The notes below the pieces were generated by a model. That model was not told the DNA's origin. It searched no databases and saw only the letters and a list, made by a program, of their open reading frames with translations. The position numbers and the translations under genes are program-made. DNA of 33,874 bases from Chloroflexota bacterium (GTDB taxonomy: Bacteria; Chloroflexota; Limnocylindria; Limnocylindrales; CSP1-4), in the NCBI GenBank assembly GCA_003141245.1, contig PLLE01000017.1:1-33874 (forward strand), written 5' to 3'. Below, one piece after another: positions 1-7,764 of the stretch (its first letter is position 1; the number at the start of each line of letters is the position of its first letter).

Positions 1-31
1 GACCACCATCCTGACCGAGGCGCTCAAGTAG
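1..31 (+). CDS. 3' end of an unidentified protein (partial)
   Basis: Reading from base 2 gives an open frame TTILTEALK followed by a TAG stop at 29-31. Only nine residues are visible, so neither the family nor the coding status can be established. It is listed because the next gene on either strand ends only at 297 and the segment has the codon bias of the region (G/C in every third position). It could equally be chance. No function is proposed. Confidence 0.35.
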   Translation, partial: TTILTEALK

Positions 32-40
32 GGCTGGGGG

Positions 41-84
41 CAGAAGGCGGCGCGGGCCGGGACAGAAGGCGGCGCGGGCCGGGT
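41..84. repeat. 22-bp tandem duplication
   Basis: Bases 41-62 and 63-84 are two head-to-tail copies of a 22-bp unit beginning CAGAAGGCGGCGCGGGCCGG; they differ only at the last base (A versus T). The repeat sits 9 bp after the stop of the partial gene. The rest of the 32-296 gap shows no gene. A replication-slippage duplication is the simplest reading. Confidence 0.9.
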
Positions 85-296
85 GCGTTCGGCAGCCATC
101 GATTTGATCCACGCGCCAGGAACGGTGCCCGCCAGGAGCCCGAAATGCCGAAATCGATGCCGGATTCGGGCAGAATCGGTCGCTCTCGGGCGCATTGAGC
201 GCCCGCAGCCGGGTCGGTATCTGCACTGCACTCCGTGGAGGCGTGTTGGGGAAAACCGGGGACGGCGGGTATCAGCTCCCTTCGTCGCGCCAACGA

Positions 297-905
297 TTAG
301 GGGATCTCGAGCCAGCCCTCACGCAGGGCCCGCGTCGCCAGCTCCGTCCTCGACTGCAGCCCGAGCCGATCGAAGAGGCGGCGCAAATGGGCCTCGACCG
401 TCTTGGACGTGATGCCGAGCGCCGCGCCGATCTCGTCGTTGCTCCGCCCTTCCACGACCAGCGCGACTACCTCGCGCTCGCGCGCCGTGAAGATCGGAGC
501 CAGCCCGATCGGACGGACACCGAATGCCAGCCCGCCTGAAGCGGCCCTGCGTATCGCTTCGACCAGCTCGGCAATCGGCGCGGTCTTGAGGACGAAGCCC
601 GAGGCACCCAGGCGCAGCGCCGCGGCGGCGTACTGTGGGTAGTCGTACGCGGTCAGCACCACGATCGCGGGCAGGCTCGCCTTGCCTCCCAGCAGCGTCA
701 GCCCGCTCTGCGATCCGAGCCTGATATCCAGCAGCAGCACGTCGACGGCCGCCGGATCGAGCAGCGGGATCGAATCTTCCAGAGAGCCAGCCGTTCCTGC
801 GATGCACAGCCCGGGCACAGTCGCCAGCAGAGCCGCGGTCCCCTCTCGAACGACGGGGTGATCGTCCACGATCGCTACACGGATCGGCTGCGGGGCATCC
901 GTCAT
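297..905 (-). CDS. NarL/FixJ-family response regulator
   Basis: This 202-residue DNA-binding response regulator is the output half of a two-component system. The receiver domain (about residues 8-122) has the acidic pair D14/D15, phospho-acceptor D60 in VDVLLLDIRLG, T85 and K107. The C-terminal LuxR helix-turn-helix (about 138-200) contains FTAREREVVALVVEGRSNDE and GITSKTVEAHLRRLFDRLGL. The ATG overlaps the TGA of the upstream kinase gene (ATGA, 902-905), and no Shine-Dalgarno precedes it, so it is probably translated by coupling. Phosphorylation by the kinase should promote promoter binding. By position a target could be the divergent ABC exporter at 2821, but that is inference only. Confidence 0.95.
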   Translation of the reverse strand: MTDAPQPIRVAIVDDHPVVREGTAALLATVPGLCIAGTAGSLEDSIPLLDPAAVDVLLLDIRLGSQSGLTLLGGKASLPAIVVLTAYDYPQYAAAALRLGASGFVLKTAPIAELVEAIRRAASGGLAFGVRPIGLAPIFTAREREVVALVVEGRSNDEIGAALGITSKTVEAHLRRLFDRLGLQSRTELATRALREGWLEIP

Positions 906-2686
906 GGCTGGGGGAGCGCGGTAGCCGTCGCGGCCGCCCCGCTCGCGCCCTCAGCCACATGCGCTGTGGAGGCGCTCGCCTCCCAGACGACAGTGACCCG
1001 CGTTCCTCCGCCGGGACGTCTGCCGATTTGAAGCTCCGCCCCGACCGCTTCGGCCCGTTGGGTCATGGTCAGCAGACCCAAATGACCCGTCTGCTCGGCC
1101 AGCTCGGCGGCACCGGGCGCCAGACCGGACCCCGCGTCATCCACGTCCAGCTCGGCCCAGGTTCCGCCGGCGCGGTAACGGACCACGATGGGCGGCGCCC
1201 CGTGCTTCACGGCGTTGTTGAGCGCCTCTTGCGCAATCCGGAATAGCGCCAGCTCGACCCTAGCCGGCGGGCGTTGCTCGTCGCGGTTCCTTTCGAGGTA
1301 GACCGGCCCACGTGCGATCGGCTCGAACCGCTCTGTCAGCCAGTCCAGAGCCGGACCGAGCCCCAGGTCGTCGAGGATAGGGAGGCGCAATTCGCCGCAG
1401 ATGGCCCGGAGCCGGGCTGCGATCTCGCGGGCCGCTTCGGCATTCTCGGTGTCTCCGGCGGCGTCCAGGCGGCGGACCAGCATCGTCAGGTCCTGCAGGG
1501 CGTCGTCGTGGATGTCGGCGGCGATGCGGGCCCGTTCCGCCTCCGTAGCGGCGACCACCACGTCGCGCTGGAACGTCGCCCGGGTCGCCAGTCGAAGCAG
1601 CGGTCGCAGGGTGAACCGGCGCGCCAGCATGATGGCCACGAGCCAGAGCAGCAGCGGCCCCAGGAATGGCGTCGTGCTCTTCAAGGCGAGGGCCGAGAGG
1701 GCCACCGCAGGCGTTGCCGCAGCCAGCACCAGCTCGGTCGATTCGACGAAACTCCCTGGTGCCGGGGCCGATCTCGAGGCATCCAAAGCGTTCTGCCGAA
1801 ACGTGGGGCGTGCCGCAAGCAGCCCCGGGATGAACGCGATGCAACCGGCAAAGACCGCGCTCCAGATCGCGAAGAGCTCGAAAGGCGCGCCCACGATGAA
1901 CGCCAGGCCCACGAGGACCGACGCTGCCGCAACGACCGCCATCGCAACCCGAAGCCGCCTGGTCACCGCCGGGTTGCCCAAATGCTCCGAGAAATCCGCC
2001 GCGAGAGGGAACATCCCGAGTGGCACGACCAGGACTGAGACGATGAGGAACGGGAGAACGGGAAGAAGCTGGATCGGCAGGGCGAAGAGCGGCATCGCCG
2101 TAGCAACCGGGAGCGTGATTGCCAGCCGCTGGAGCGATGCGCCCGCGCGGCCGGTTCCCAGCCACCAGACACCGCCGAACAGGATCAACAGGCCGGTGAA
2201 CAATGCCAGGCTCGAGCCCGGGCGGTCGTCGTCCGGCCAGTACAAGCCGACAGTGACGTAGTCTGGAAAGTAGACGTCCGCTCCGACGGGCAGCCCATCC
2301 GTGATTCCGTCGACCGGAGAGGCAGAGGCGGCGGCCCCTTGCTCGCGAGCCACCTGTTCACGGGCGGCAAGTTCGGCCGGAATCTGATCAGGCCACAGAG
2401 CCTGCATCCACTGCCAGCTACGAGTACTGGCCGCCACCGCCGCCTTCGTAGCCGGCGAGGCGGCGATCACGTCGATCTCGTCAAGCCGGATCACGACCAT
2501 GCCCGGCTTCACGCCGATCAGCGCGGCCGAGCTGCCGATGTCGACCGAGCCGACGACGAGCTGGTCGTCCTGTACGACGAGGTGCATCCCCGTTGGGCTC
2601 GGCCCGGCACTCCAGGCGCTCGCGCCGAGCAGGAACGTGAATGCGACCACCATCAGGGCGACCAGATCGCGTCGACGGAGGCTCAT
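902..2686 (-). CDS. Membrane sensor histidine kinase (HisKA_3, NarL-type) with PDZ-like sensor
   Basis: A 594-residue sensor kinase, partner of the downstream regulator. A signal/TM segment (residues 8-27) is followed by an extracytoplasmic PDZ-like stretch (about 35-75, VGSVDIGSSAALIGVKPGMV). Then come several TM helices (about 158-176, 185-230, 245-290, 318-356). The dimerisation/phosphotransfer helix has AADIHDDALQDLTML with phospho-accepting H393. The HATPase domain shows an N-box (EALNNAVKH, 488-496), a DDAGSG G1 box (516-521) and GHLGL. The last 25 residues are low-complexity Ala/Thr. No SD precedes the ATG; a -10-like element lies ten bases upstream. The PDZ-like domain hints at sensing of an envelope protein or peptide, which is inference. 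Confidence 0.93.
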   Translation of the reverse strand: MSLRRRDLVALMVVAFTFLLGASAWSAGPSPTGMHLVVQDDQLVVGSVDIGSSAALIGVKPGMVVIRLDEIDVIAASPATKAAVAASTRSWQWMQALWPDQIPAELAAREQVAREQGAAASASPVDGITDGLPVGADVYFPDYVTVGLYWPDDDRPGSSLALFTGLLILFGGVWWLGTGRAGASLQRLAITLPVATAMPLFALPIQLLPVLPFLIVSVLVVPLGMFPLAADFSEHLGNPAVTRRLRVAMAVVAAASVLVGLAFIVGAPFELFAIWSAVFAGCIAFIPGLLAARPTFRQNALDASRSAPAPGSFVESTELVLAAATPAVALSALALKSTTPFLGPLLLWLVAIMLARRFTLRPLLRLATRATFQRDVVVAATEAERARIAADIHDDALQDLTMLVRRLDAAGDTENAEAAREIAARLRAICGELRLPILDDLGLGPALDWLTERFEPIARGPVYLERNRDEQRPPARVELALFRIAQEALNNAVKHGAPPIVVRYRAGGTWAELDVDDAGSGLAPGAAELAEQTGHLGLLTMTQRAEAVGAELQIGRRPGGGTRVTVVWEASASTAHVAEGASGAAATATALPQP

Positions 2687-2820
2687 ATCGCCGGCAAAGG
2701 TAGCACCGGGGATCGGGCCCAGGATGACGTGGAAACCCTATACGGCGGGCCCGGGCTCTCCCCAATGGGCGCCGCCCGGACGGCGCCACTAGCATTGCCG
2801 CAGTCGCTTGAGGAGGATCC
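2687..2820. promoter_or_regulatory. Divergent promoter region between kinase and ABC operons
   Basis: On the minus strand TTGGGG (2760-2765) and TATAGG (2737-2742) are separated by 17 bp, a sigma70-like arrangement giving a leader of about 45 nt to the kinase ATG. An alternative minus-strand extended -10, TGC-TACCTT (2697-2705), would place the start only a few bases before the ATG. On the plus strand TAGCAT (2790-2795) is a plausible -10 for the ABC genes, with no clear -35. A good SD (GAGGAGG, 2810-2816) precedes the ATG at 2821. All are consensus matches by eye. Confidence 0.45.
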
Positions 2821-3696
2821 ATGACGCTCGCCATCGGCTCACCGCCATTGCAGACCTACGCGGTCAGCAAGACCTACGGCCGGCGCTTCGGTAGACGCAC
2901 CAAGGCGCTCCGGAACGTGGACCTGGCAATCCCCGCCGGCTCGATCACGGCGCTGGTGGGGCCGAACGGCGCCGGCAAGTCCACCTTGATCCGTGGCTTC
3001 GTCGGCTTCGAGCGCCCGACCAGTGGGCGCATGACGGTCATGGGCATCGACCCCTGGCGTCATCGCGGCGAGGCGATAGCGCGCGCCGGCTATGTCCCCC
3101 AGAACGCGTCGCTGTATCGATCGCTGACGGTGGCCCAGCACCTGGACATGGCGGCCAGCCTCCGGCGCGGGTTCGATCGAACGCTCGCCCGCGGCAGGCT
3201 CAGACAGCTGGACATCCCGCTCGACCGACGCGCGGGCGAACTCTCCGGCGGCCAGCAGGCTCAGGTGGGCCTGGCGCTCGCCCTGGGAACGAGAGCCGAA
3301 GTCCTGCTACTCGACGAACCGCTGGCCTCGCTCGACCCGCTGGCCCGGCGTGAATTCCTGGCTGTGCTGGTGAGCGCTGTCCGCGCGGACGGTTCGACCG
3401 CCCTGCTTTCCTCGCACGTCATCACCGATATCGAGTCCGCCTGCGATCGGCTGGTCGTGCTCGGTGGCGGCCGAATCATGCTGGACGACACCCTGGCGGC
3501 GGCCGTGGGCAGCCACCGCATCACCGCCCCGGATGAGCGGCTCGCGGGCGATCTCATTTCGACGTTCCCGGCGCGAGCCGGCGAACTCAAGGCGCTGTGG
3601 CGCGCTGATGAGGGGGGCCGGCCCGCCAATCTCGATGAAGTGGTCTTGGGCTACCTGGTGAGCGGACGCCCGCCCCGTTCCGAAAGGCCGAACTGA
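2821..3696 (+). CDS. ABC transporter ATP-binding protein (ABC-2 exporter type)
   Basis: A 291-residue nucleotide-binding subunit that powers the permease encoded next. Walker A is GPNGAGKST (47-55), the Q-loop YVPQ ends at Q94, the signature LSGGQ is at 141-145, Walker B is VLLLDEP (161-167) and the switch histidine is H199 (SSHV). About 60 C-terminal residues after the nucleotide-binding domain are typical of the drug/antibiotic export (CcmA/NatA-like) class. A strong SD ends about 4 bases before the ATG. The TGA overlaps the permease ATG by one base (TGATG, 3694-3698), so the two are co-translated. The substrate cannot be told from sequence. Proximity to a divergent two-component system fits envelope-stress or antibiotic-responsive export. 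Confidence 0.95.
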   Translation: MTLAIGSPPLQTYAVSKTYGRRFGRRTKALRNVDLAIPAGSITALVGPNGAGKSTLIRGFVGFERPTSGRMTVMGIDPWRHRGEAIARAGYVPQNASLYRSLTVAQHLDMAASLRRGFDRTLARGRLRQLDIPLDRRAGELSGGQQAQVGLALALGTRAEVLLLDEPLASLDPLARREFLAVLVSAVRADGSTALLSSHVITDIESACDRLVVLGGGRIMLDDTLAAAVGSHRITAPDERLAGDLISTFPARAGELKALWRADEGGRPANLDEVVLGYLVSGRPPRSERPN

Positions 3697-4652
3697 TGCT
3701 GGCTCAGGCCCGTCTGACCTTCCGCCTGCACCGGTTCATCCTCGTCTCGATTGCCTTCCTGCTCATCCTCGCTTCTGTCGCGGCCGTGATCGTCGCCGCG
3801 CGGTTCCAGGCCATCGGCCTGATCAGCTCCAACGGCGGGCTCGAGTGCGACGCGCCTGCGGACGCCCCGATCAACTACTGCGACAGCCAGTTCAGCCAGT
3901 GGCAATGGCTGGACGGGAACATGTCTGGGCCCGTCCTCGCCCTGCTCATGGTCGTCGCCCCGCTGTCCGGCCTGCTGGCCGGAGTGGGCCTGGTGGGCCG
4001 CGAGATCGAGGACCGGACCGCGTCGGTGGCCTGGTCGCTGGCGCCGTCACGGATGCGCTGGCTGATCGGGCGCGTCGCCCCAGTTGCCATCCTGCTCGCC
4101 GTTCTGCTCGCATTCGCTGCGGTCGCCGGTAACGTGCTCCAGGGAGCGCGACAGCCGAGCATCGATCCCCTGCTCTCATTCGACAACGATGGCGGTCGTG
4201 GGCCGACGCTCATCGCGCTCGGGCTCGTGGCATTCGCCCTGGCGGTTCTGATGGGCTCGATCATCGGCCGGGTCTTTCCCGCCTTCATCGCTTCGGCCGT
4301 GATCTTCTTCGTCCTGATCGCGTTCGGCCTGGGAGCGAGGTGGGCCCTCGTGTCCAGCCAGGCGGTCATAGTCGATCAGAAGCACTGGTCGGGCAATGAC
4401 GGGTCGATCATGCTGGAGCAACTGGTGCGCTACCCATCCGGCGAGATCGGCTCGGCCAACGGCATGTGGTGGGGTTACGACGACCAGGGCAATCTCACCG
4501 GGCAGCTTGCCGGCTCGACGATGCTCATGCGGGAGGTGCCGGGCTCGGCCTACCCGCTCGTTGCGGGCGTGGAGTCCGGGGCGATGCTGGTCATCGCCGG
4601 GGGGTTCCTGGCCGCCAGCGGGTTGGTCGTCCGTCGGCGCCGCCCGTACTGA
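3696..4652 (+). CDS. ABC-2 type transporter permease
   Basis: A 318-residue integral membrane protein forming the channel for the preceding ATPase. Roughly six hydrophobic segments are visible: about residues 12-38, 78-100, 123-148, 165-190, 195-220 and 290-312. Between the first two is an extracytoplasmic loop of about 40 residues with two cysteines (LECDAP and NYCDS) that could form a disulfide. A second larger loop (about 225-285) precedes the last helix. The protein ends with RRRRPY, a positive-inside tail. The family (ABC-2) is inferred from topology, length and the one-base overlap with the ATPase rather than from a signature motif. Confidence 0.88.
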   Translation: MLAQARLTFRLHRFILVSIAFLLILASVAAVIVAARFQAIGLISSNGGLECDAPADAPINYCDSQFSQWQWLDGNMSGPVLALLMVVAPLSGLLAGVGLVGREIEDRTASVAWSLAPSRMRWLIGRVAPVAILLAVLLAFAAVAGNVLQGARQPSIDPLLSFDNDGGRGPTLIALGLVAFALAVLMGSIIGRVFPAFIASAVIFFVLIAFGLGARWALVSSQAVIVDQKHWSGNDGSIMLEQLVRYPSGEIGSANGMWWGYDDQGNLTGQLAGSTMLMREVPGSAYPLVAGVESGAMLVIAGGFLAASGLVVRRRRPY

Positions 4653-4693
4653 GTTCGCCGCAACGCCGGCGCCGCACTGCGCACTATCCGCAT

Positions 4694-4774
4694 TGCATAC
4701 CGTCATGCATAACTCCTCTATGCACTCTGCATACTGGCCGCAACACTTGCGCATTATCGCCACGATGGTGCATA
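4694..4774. repeat. Cluster of four TGCATA hexamers
   Basis: TGCATA occurs at 4694-4699, 4706-4711, 4728-4733 and 4769-4774, with a related TGCACT at 4721-4726. The segment 4681-4780 is clearly more AT-rich than its surroundings. The last copy overlaps the putative -10 of the dap operon, so the cluster could be an operator array. Spacing is irregular (12, 22 and 41 bp), and some copies may simply reflect local base composition. Confidence 0.5.
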
Positions 4775-4776
4775 AT
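4747..4776 (+). promoter_or_regulatory. Candidate sigma70-type promoter of the dap operon
   Basis: TTGCGC (4747-4752) and CATAAT (4771-4776) are separated by 18 bp. Transcription from about 4783 would give an untranslated leader of roughly 190 nt before dapB, long enough for leader-mediated control. The hexamers match consensus at 4/6 and 5/6 positions. Confidence 0.5.
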
Positions 4777-4802
4777 CCGCCAGCAATGTTCGTCCAGACG
4801 CT

Positions 4803-4976
4803 CGCCAAGCCCAAGTCCAAGCGTTGGCGGCCCCGCCGTGAGGCTCGGCCCTAAGGCTCGGCGGCGTTCGAGAAGAACCGCGGAGCCAGAGGGGCAAGGC
4901 TCCAGGGGCCGCGTCACCAGAGCAGGTGCCGCGGTCTCTTTGTTTGTCTGAAGGGATCAGCACGGAGGCAATCGGA
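4803..4976 (+). promoter_or_regulatory. Structured 5' leader of dapB, with a T-box-like segment
   Basis: Several inverted repeats lie in this stretch: CGCCAA/TTGGCG (4803-4808 and 4824-4829), ACCGCGG/CCGCGGT (4877-4883 and 4929-4935), GGAGCC/GGCTCC (4882-4887 and 4898-4903) and a small CACC/GGTG hairpin (4915-4918 and 4925-4928). The segment AGGTGCCGCGGTCTCTTTG (4925 on) resembles the T-box motif AGGTGGNACCGCGG with three bases missing. The UGGN bulge needed to bind a tRNA 3' end is therefore absent or altered. It may be a diverged T-box, another amino-acid-responsive leader, or an unrelated GC-rich structure. It ends at the dapB SD (GGAGG, 4964-4968). Confidence 0.35.
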
Positions 4977-5774
4977 ATGCGGAGCATCGTCGCCGGGGAC
5001 GGCGGAATGGGTCGAGTCGTCGCGGCTGCGCTCGCCGGTCGCGGCATGCCGCCCACGGCGATCCTCGGCATGCCTTCCGAACCGTCAGGCCATGAGCGGA
5101 CCCAGTTCGCCGGTGCGCAGGTCCTTTTCGAGTTCAGCCAGGGCGACGCCGTCCTCGCCAACGTCCGCGCGGCGCTTGACGGCGGCGTTCGGCGTTTCGT
5201 GATCGGCACAACCAACTGGGCCCCGGACCGATCGGCGGTAGAGAACCTGCTCATCGGCCGCGAAGCCACGGCCGTCGCTTCGGCCAACTTCAGCCTGGGC
5301 ATGATGCTCTTCGCCCGCCTCGTCGAGGAGGCCGCCCGCCTCTTCGGCCCGTTCGCCGAATACGACCCCTACATCGTCGAGTGGCACCGCCGCACCAAGG
5401 CCGACAGACCCTCCGGGACCGCCATCGAGCTGTCGCGGCGTCTCATCGCCGCTCACCCCCGCAAGACGCGAGTCGCCCAACAACTCGCTCATGGAGCCCC
5501 CGCGCCCGAAGAGCTGGACGTGGCCGTCATTCGGGCCGGGGCCGCTCCGGGGATGCACCTTGTCGGCTTCGACGCCCCGGGCGAGAGCCTGGAGATGCGC
5601 CTCACGGCGCGAGATCGATCGGCCTACGCGGCCGGGGCGATCACGGCCGCCGAGTGGCTGCTGGCCGAGCCGCGCGCCCCGGGCTTCCACCCATTCGATG
5701 AAGTCATCGACTCGATGATCGCCGCCGCCGGGGCCCAGCCGGCCGCGACTACCGCGGCCCGGGCGGGAGCCTGA
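4977..5774 (+). CDS. dapB: 4-hydroxy-tetrahydrodipicolinate reductase
   Basis: Cytoplasmic NAD(P)H-dependent reductase that converts the DapA product HTPA to tetrahydrodipicolinate. The protein is 265 residues from an ATG preceded by GGAGG eight bases upstream; an in-frame ATG at 4926 lacks an SD and would add 17 unconserved residues. The Rossmann motif is GDGGMG (7-12), followed by GTTNW (78-81) and ASANFSLGMM (101-110). The active-site loop is EWHRRTKADRPSGTA (135-149), with catalytic H137, K141 and the PSGTA substrate-binding turn. Against the usual ExHHxxK pattern the second histidine is arginine (R138), and the segment between the GxxG and GTT motifs is short. First gene of the lysine operon; dapA follows after 99 bp. 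Confidence 0.93.
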   Translation: MRSIVAGDGGMGRVVAAALAGRGMPPTAILGMPSEPSGHERTQFAGAQVLFEFSQGDAVLANVRAALDGGVRRFVIGTTNWAPDRSAVENLLIGREATAVASANFSLGMMLFARLVEEAARLFGPFAEYDPYIVEWHRRTKADRPSGTAIELSRRLIAAHPRKTRVAQQLAHGAPAPEELDVAVIRAGAAPGMHLVGFDAPGESLEMRLTARDRSAYAAGAITAAEWLLAEPRAPGFHPFDEVIDSMIAAAGAQPAATTAARAGA

Positions 5775-5873
5775 TCGACCGGCCAACCGCCGACAAACCG
5801 AACGAACCGCGACCACCGCGCCTAACCGGGAGCCCAACCCGAGACCGGCGCCGCCAACAAAGGAGCACGACCG

Positions 5874-6911
5874 ATGCCAGCCAATCGCCAGATCCGGGGG
5901 GCCTACACGGCCCTCGTGACGCCTTTCACGCCCGACGGCGCGATCGACAAGCCGACGTTCGGAGCGCTGGTCCGCCGCCAGCTCGACGCCTGCATTGACG
6001 GCCTCGTCCTGGCCGCCAGCACCGGCGAGAGCCCCACGCTGAGCCCCGAGGAGCGTGAGTGGCTGGTGGGCACGGCCTTGGAGATCGCCTCCGAGCGCCC
6101 GTCGCGGTGCCGCGTCAAGATCGTCGCCAACACCGGCAGCAACGACACCGCGGCCACGATCCGCGCCACTCGCCGCGCGGCGGAGCTCGGTGCCGACCTG
6201 GCAATGTGCGTCGCCCCCTACTACAACAAGCCAGACCAGCGGATGATCGAGGCTCACTTCCGGGCGATCGCCGACGACGGCGCGCTGCCGATCGTCGTCT
6301 ATAACGTCCCGAGCCGGACTGGAGTGAACGTCGAAGCGGCCACGTTGCTGCGCCTGGCCGAGCACCCTCGGATCGTGGCCGTCAAGGAAGCGTCGGCGAA
6401 CATGGACCAGATCGCCACGATCCTGCGCGAGCGGCCGTCCAGCTTCTCGGTCATGGCCGGCGACGACGTCTGGACCCTGCCGATGCTGGCCATGGGCGGC
6501 GACGGCGTGATCTGCACCTGCGCCAACGAGATCCCCGGCGAGATGGCGGCCATGTGCGCGGCCGCTCTGGCCGGCGATTGGGACACGGCACGGCGAATTC
6601 ACGAGCGCTGGTTGCCGCTCATGAAGGCCAACTTCGTGGGCGGGCCGAACCCGGTTCCGGTCAAGGCCGCGCTTTCGCTCATGGGCCTGACCACGGAGAT
6701 GGTTCGATTGCCGCTCCTGCCGCTCGAGGAGTCTCATCGCGGCCGGCTGCGCGGAGTGCTCGAGACGACCGGCGCTCTGGAAGTCGACGGAGCGGCCACT
6801 GCCGGATTCACGAGCGGGGTCGGCGGCGACGGTGCGTCGGGGACGACCGGACCGAAGCGCTCCGCCGCTCGCCTGGCCATCGAGCGGGCAACGGCGACGG
6901 CCCACGCATGA
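5874..6911 (+). CDS. dapA: 4-hydroxy-tetrahydrodipicolinate synthase
   Basis: Class I aldolase condensing pyruvate with aspartate semialdehyde, the committed step to DAP and lysine. Length is 345 residues. Visible features are GLVLAASTGESPTLSPEER (S49/T50 in place of the usual TT pair), APYYNKP (114-120), the catalytic tyrosine in VVYNVPSRTG (Y143) and the Schiff-base lysine K171 in IVAVKEASAN. A clear SD (AAAGGAG, 5859-5865) precedes the ATG. The protein is about 45 residues longer than a typical DapA. The excess is a Gly/Thr/Ala-rich, probably disordered C-terminal tail starting near residue 300. dapD begins 43 bp downstream, consistent with one transcript. Confidence 0.96.
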   Translation: MPANRQIRGAYTALVTPFTPDGAIDKPTFGALVRRQLDACIDGLVLAASTGESPTLSPEEREWLVGTALEIASERPSRCRVKIVANTGSNDTAATIRATRRAAELGADLAMCVAPYYNKPDQRMIEAHFRAIADDGALPIVVYNVPSRTGVNVEAATLLRLAEHPRIVAVKEASANMDQIATILRERPSSFSVMAGDDVWTLPMLAMGGDGVICTCANEIPGEMAAMCAAALAGDWDTARRIHERWLPLMKANFVGGPNPVPVKAALSLMGLTTEMVRLPLLPLEESHRGRLRGVLETTGALEVDGAATAGFTSGVGGDGASGTTGPKRSAARLAIERATATAHA

Positions 6912-6954
6912 CGGAGACCGAACCCGAGCGGTCGATCCGCGCGATGATGGCGCT

Positions 6955-7764
6955 GTGAACGACCGAACTCCATCCGACATTCTCTCCGACCTCGACGCCG
7001 GCCGAATTCGGGCGGCCCGTCCCGATCCCGACGCTCCGGGCGGCTGGCGCGTCGACCTGGCCGTGCAACAGGCGATCCTCGGCCTATTCGCCAACCGCGA
7101 GACGCGGACGTGGGACCTCGGCGGCGCGTTCCAGTTCCGCGACCGCGTTGGACTACCGCTCAAGGACCTGCTCGACTCGCCCGATGCCCGCGAGGCGGCG
7201 GCGGCCGGCAAGCCGTGGCGCGTCGTCCCGGGCGGAACCTCGGTTCGTGGCGGCGTCTATCTCGCGCCCGGCGTGACGATCATGCCGCCTTCCTACATCA
7301 ACGTTGGCGCGTGGATCGGAGAGGGCACGATGGTGGACTCGCACGTCCTGGTGGGATCGTGCGCACAGATCGGGTCGCGCGTCCACCTCTCGGCCGCGGT
7401 CCAGATCGGCGGCGTGCTGGAGCCAGCAGGGCGCCGTCCCGTGATCGTCGAGGACGAAGTCTTCGTCGGCGCGCAGGCGGCGCTGCTCGAAGGCGTGCTC
7501 GTCAAGCGCGGAGCCGTGATCGCCGCGGGCGTGATCCTGACCGGCACGAGCCGCCTCTACGATCTGGTCAAAGAGCGCGTCCTGGTCGGCACGCTGGAGG
7601 AACCGCTGGTCGTGCCCGCCGGCGCTGTCGTGGCGCCGGGCGTGCGGCAGGCGCGGGGCGAGTTCGCGGAGAGAAACGGCCTCGGCCTGTCCGCGGCGAT
7701 AGTGGTCAAGTACCGAGACGAGCGCACGGACGCCCGGGTCGCACTGCGGGAGGCATTGCGGTGA
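6955..7764 (+). CDS. dapD: 2,3,4,5-tetrahydropyridine-2,6-dicarboxylate N-succinyltransferase
   Basis: Trimeric left-handed beta-helix acyltransferase that succinylates tetrahydrodipicolinate with succinyl-CoA. The 269-residue length fits the family. Hexapeptide repeats run from about residue 100 to 210 and include the family stretches GEGTMVDSHVLVGSCAQIGS, VHLSAAVQIGGVLEP and VFVGAQAALLEGVLV. The start is taken as GTG 6955 because the frame upstream lies inside dapA and reads as non-conserved sequence; no strong SD is seen. A 16-codon ORF from an ATG overlapping the dapA stop (6908) ends at 6958 and could couple dapD to dapA translation. Because DapD is the succinyl type, dapC and dapE must be elsewhere. 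Confidence 0.93.
   Translation: MNDRTPSDILSDLDAGRIRAARPDPDAPGGWRVDLAVQQAILGLFANRETRTWDLGGAFQFRDRVGLPLKDLLDSPDAREAAAAGKPWRVVPGGTSVRGGVYLAPGVTIMPPSYINVGAWIGEGTMVDSHVLVGSCAQIGSRVHLSAAVQIGGVLEPAGRRPVIVEDEVFVGAQAALLEGVLVKRGAVIAAGVILTGTSRLYDLVKERVLVGTLEEPLVVPAGAVVAPGVRQARGEFAERNGLGLSAAIVVKYRDERTDARVALREALR

Noticed and set aside
4694-4774. CRISPR-like array from TGCATA repeats
   Set aside because: Repeats are six bases with irregular spacing and no spacer structure.
4783-4976. Lysine riboswitch upstream of dapB
   Set aside because: The conserved AGAGGTGC, AGTA and AAGGGG...GCCGAA elements are not present in the right order.
5085-7211. 708-codon minus-strand ORF opposite dapB-dapA
   Set aside because: It is a GC-bias shadow with Arg/Gly/His-rich composition; the plus-strand genes carry recognisable family motifs.
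7110-7760. N-terminal extension of lysA through dapD in another frame
   Set aside because: The extension is Arg/Gly-rich shadow coding of dapD; a GTG with a good SD at 7761 explains the start.
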